Assembly: GCA_023053575.1 (NCBI GenBank)
Contig: JAKZAP010000012.1
Location: forward strand, 22,618,780 to 22,682,779
Length of the DNA: 64,000 bases
Source: Branchinecta lynchi
Lineage: Eukaryota; Arthropoda; Branchiopoda; Anostraca; Branchinectidae
Direction of reading: 5' to 3'
In this document: piece by piece, positions 62,581-64,000 of the stretch
Position numbering within the stretch: position 1 is the first letter of the stretch
How the letters are laid out: the number at the start of each line of letters is the position of its first letter
Made by a program: the position numbers and the translations under genes
The notes under the pieces: generated by a model
Databases searched by the model: none
What the model was told of the DNA's origin: nothing
What the model saw: the letters and a program-made list of their open reading frames with translations, nothing else

Positions 62581-63309
62581 AGATGTATCTATGGATGAGG
62601 ATTTGGTGTAATAGCAACAAATAAAACGACGCGACGTACTTTAATTTTTAATGAATAGTTGGAAATTTGACTGTTTTGCATATGATCGATGATATGCCGT
62701 TCTTAATGAATTGGCTGCTATGATCTGGTTTATTGCACTTGTTATTACCTTGCTAATGGAAAATAGGTGTAAAGGGTGGGACTGGCTGGCAGACCATTCT
62801 GACCATTCAGTGTTCGAACAAATGCTATTCGTGCAAGATGTTTAACATTTCTCTGGATTTATACTGGCGGTTAGTTTACATTTAAAGCTTTTAAAGTGGG
62901 ATGATTACATATTAGGTTATTTAATCCTTGTTTGGTTATTGGGGATGAGAAATGTCTTGGTTCTAAAGCTGTCTGTATATAAAATGTGATAAACATTTTA
63001 CTTTTACACCCCACGTCTGAGCGCTTGCGCACTTGTTAGAGCGTCGTTATAGTGTTGAACAAAATAAGTAGATGTTCAGTTGATGCTTTGAAGGGCGATT
63101 GTTTTGAGTTTCGCTTCCCAGCTTCAGTATTGAGCGTGCCATCCGACGATTCTCTGTGTTCTTTCTATTCTGGGAGAATATGCCTATACGGTTTAGGATG
63201 GAGGCATTCTTACCCGAACTTCATCAGCGAATTGTGTCGTCATTCGATCAGGGATTCTATTTCCACCGACCCACAATACCGCCTCAGTCCAAAACTACGT
63301 ACTGGTTCT
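62581..63309. other. Unassigned DNA
   Basis: AT-rich; no gene found. No OSGEP 3' exon recognised here. Confidence 0.35.
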
Positions 63310-63470
63310 CAACTTATCTCTATAATACGACCATGCAGACTTGAAGAGATTCCCGATGTCCGGCCCGATGCAAACAAGCAAAGAGTAGAAGCTACGCGAA
63401 CACCACAATTCGCTACCTGTGCAAACAGCTTATCGCAGTAGAGCCTCATAGAAGAAAAATTGAGAGTGAT
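63310..63470 (+). repeat. Dispersed repeat K, copy 3
   Basis: TATCTCTATAATACGACCAT, GAGATTCCC, CGATGCAAAC and TATCGCAGTAGAGCC match 13590-13720. Confidence 0.65.
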
Positions 63471-64000
63471 CCGCGGGAAGAACGAGAAAACGTAGCACTA
63501 ACGACCCAAAGTCAACAAGTTAATCCTGTATTAACCAATCATGGCGATGTTGCAGTTGTGGTACCGCCTCCGGCTCGCTAGGTACGGGGCGATTTTGCAT
63601 CGGCAAGAAGAGTTAGTCATTGTTACGGTGGTGCCATCTGCACCCCGCACTGCTCACTTGTGCCGCCGTTAGGCAGCGCTAGTCGCTTTCCATTCAGTAC
63701 GTTTAATCTTTTATACTGTCGTGACTCTGTACTATTTTGTTCATGACTCATTTGTCGGACATGAGTCATCTTCTTCACACTTCTTTTCCGGGACCTTTGG
63801 TCATTGTTATGAGTCTTGTTTAAAGCTCCTTAGAGTGGGCTGGCCTGCAGGGCCTATTGTATGATGGGTGGTTCATAGCCTATTGTGCTTCGGTACGCAA
63901 AACTTAATATGAATCGACCAGGGGAATCCACAATGAACCCCTGAAGTCTGCACGTGTAGTAGGCCACCAGACGCCCTAGGCTGTCCTGACTCCGATGACT
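63471..64000. other. Unassigned DNA to window end
   Basis: No gene or repeat that I can define. The OSGEP 3' exons were looked for here (glycine-rich IVGGVGCN-type segment) and not seen. Confidence 0.35.

Overview
This is a nuclear segment from an animal, most likely an aquatic invertebrate. The species cannot be named from the sequence. Four single-copy housekeeping genes with ordinary GT-AG introns are recognisable. OTUD6B (+, 8822-15590) lacks its 5' exon. PRELID3B/slowmo (-, 20595-23923) lacks its short first coding exon. ASTE1/asteroid (+, 44027-47529) has a complete two-exon coding region. OSGEP/Kae1 (+, 52689-59321) lacks its 3' exons. They are unrelated in pathway: deubiquitination, mitochondrial lipid transfer, a flap-type nuclease, and tRNA t6A modification.

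Most of the remaining DNA is layered mobile elements. A decayed Mag-lineage Ty3 retrotransposon (2812-7198) has very short LTRs and a 5-bp target-site duplication (TSD). At least eight LINE 3'-end relics are scattered through the window, the longest at 25500-27090. Several families of small inverted-repeat elements (MITEs) carry TA, TTAA, 3-bp or 8-bp target duplications, and many are nested in each other.

The dominant structure is a 7-kb Penelope-like element (PLE) insertion at about 27282-34326. It consists of a 5'-truncated inverted copy, then a truncated direct copy, then a complete direct copy with an intact 863-codon reverse transcriptase/GIY-YIG ORF. The whole is bounded by one shared 14-bp target duplication. 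The PLE terminal repeats carry a compact hammerhead-ribozyme-like motif. Four such motifs on the + strand and one on the - strand occur in this window, in the large insertion and in smaller PLE copies.

Region by region: 1-2800 holds palindromic MITEs and a LINE relic. 2812-7198 is the Ty3 element. 7200-15600 is OTUD6B with MITE-filled introns. 15600-20500 is MITEs and unassigned DNA. 20595-23923 is PRELID3B. 24300-27100 is a satellite-like repeat and a LINE. 27282-34326 is the PLE composite. 34680-43630 is a mosaic of palindromic repeats, LINE ends and mini-PLEs. 44027-47529 is ASTE1. 47790-52420 is MITEs and two tandem-repeat arrays. 52689-59321 is OSGEP with a PLE fragment, a tRNA-like inverted SINE and MITEs in its introns. 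59500-64000 is a LINE split by a hAT-like element that itself holds another MITE, followed by diverged tandem repeats.

The points most worth a second look are the PLE architecture and its repetition in two miniature insertions, the SINE insertion that ends exactly at a predicted ribozyme cleavage site, a duplicated ORF tail inside the PLE terminal repeat, a start-codon hairpin in ASTE1, and an intron cluster of ATTCGGTA words.
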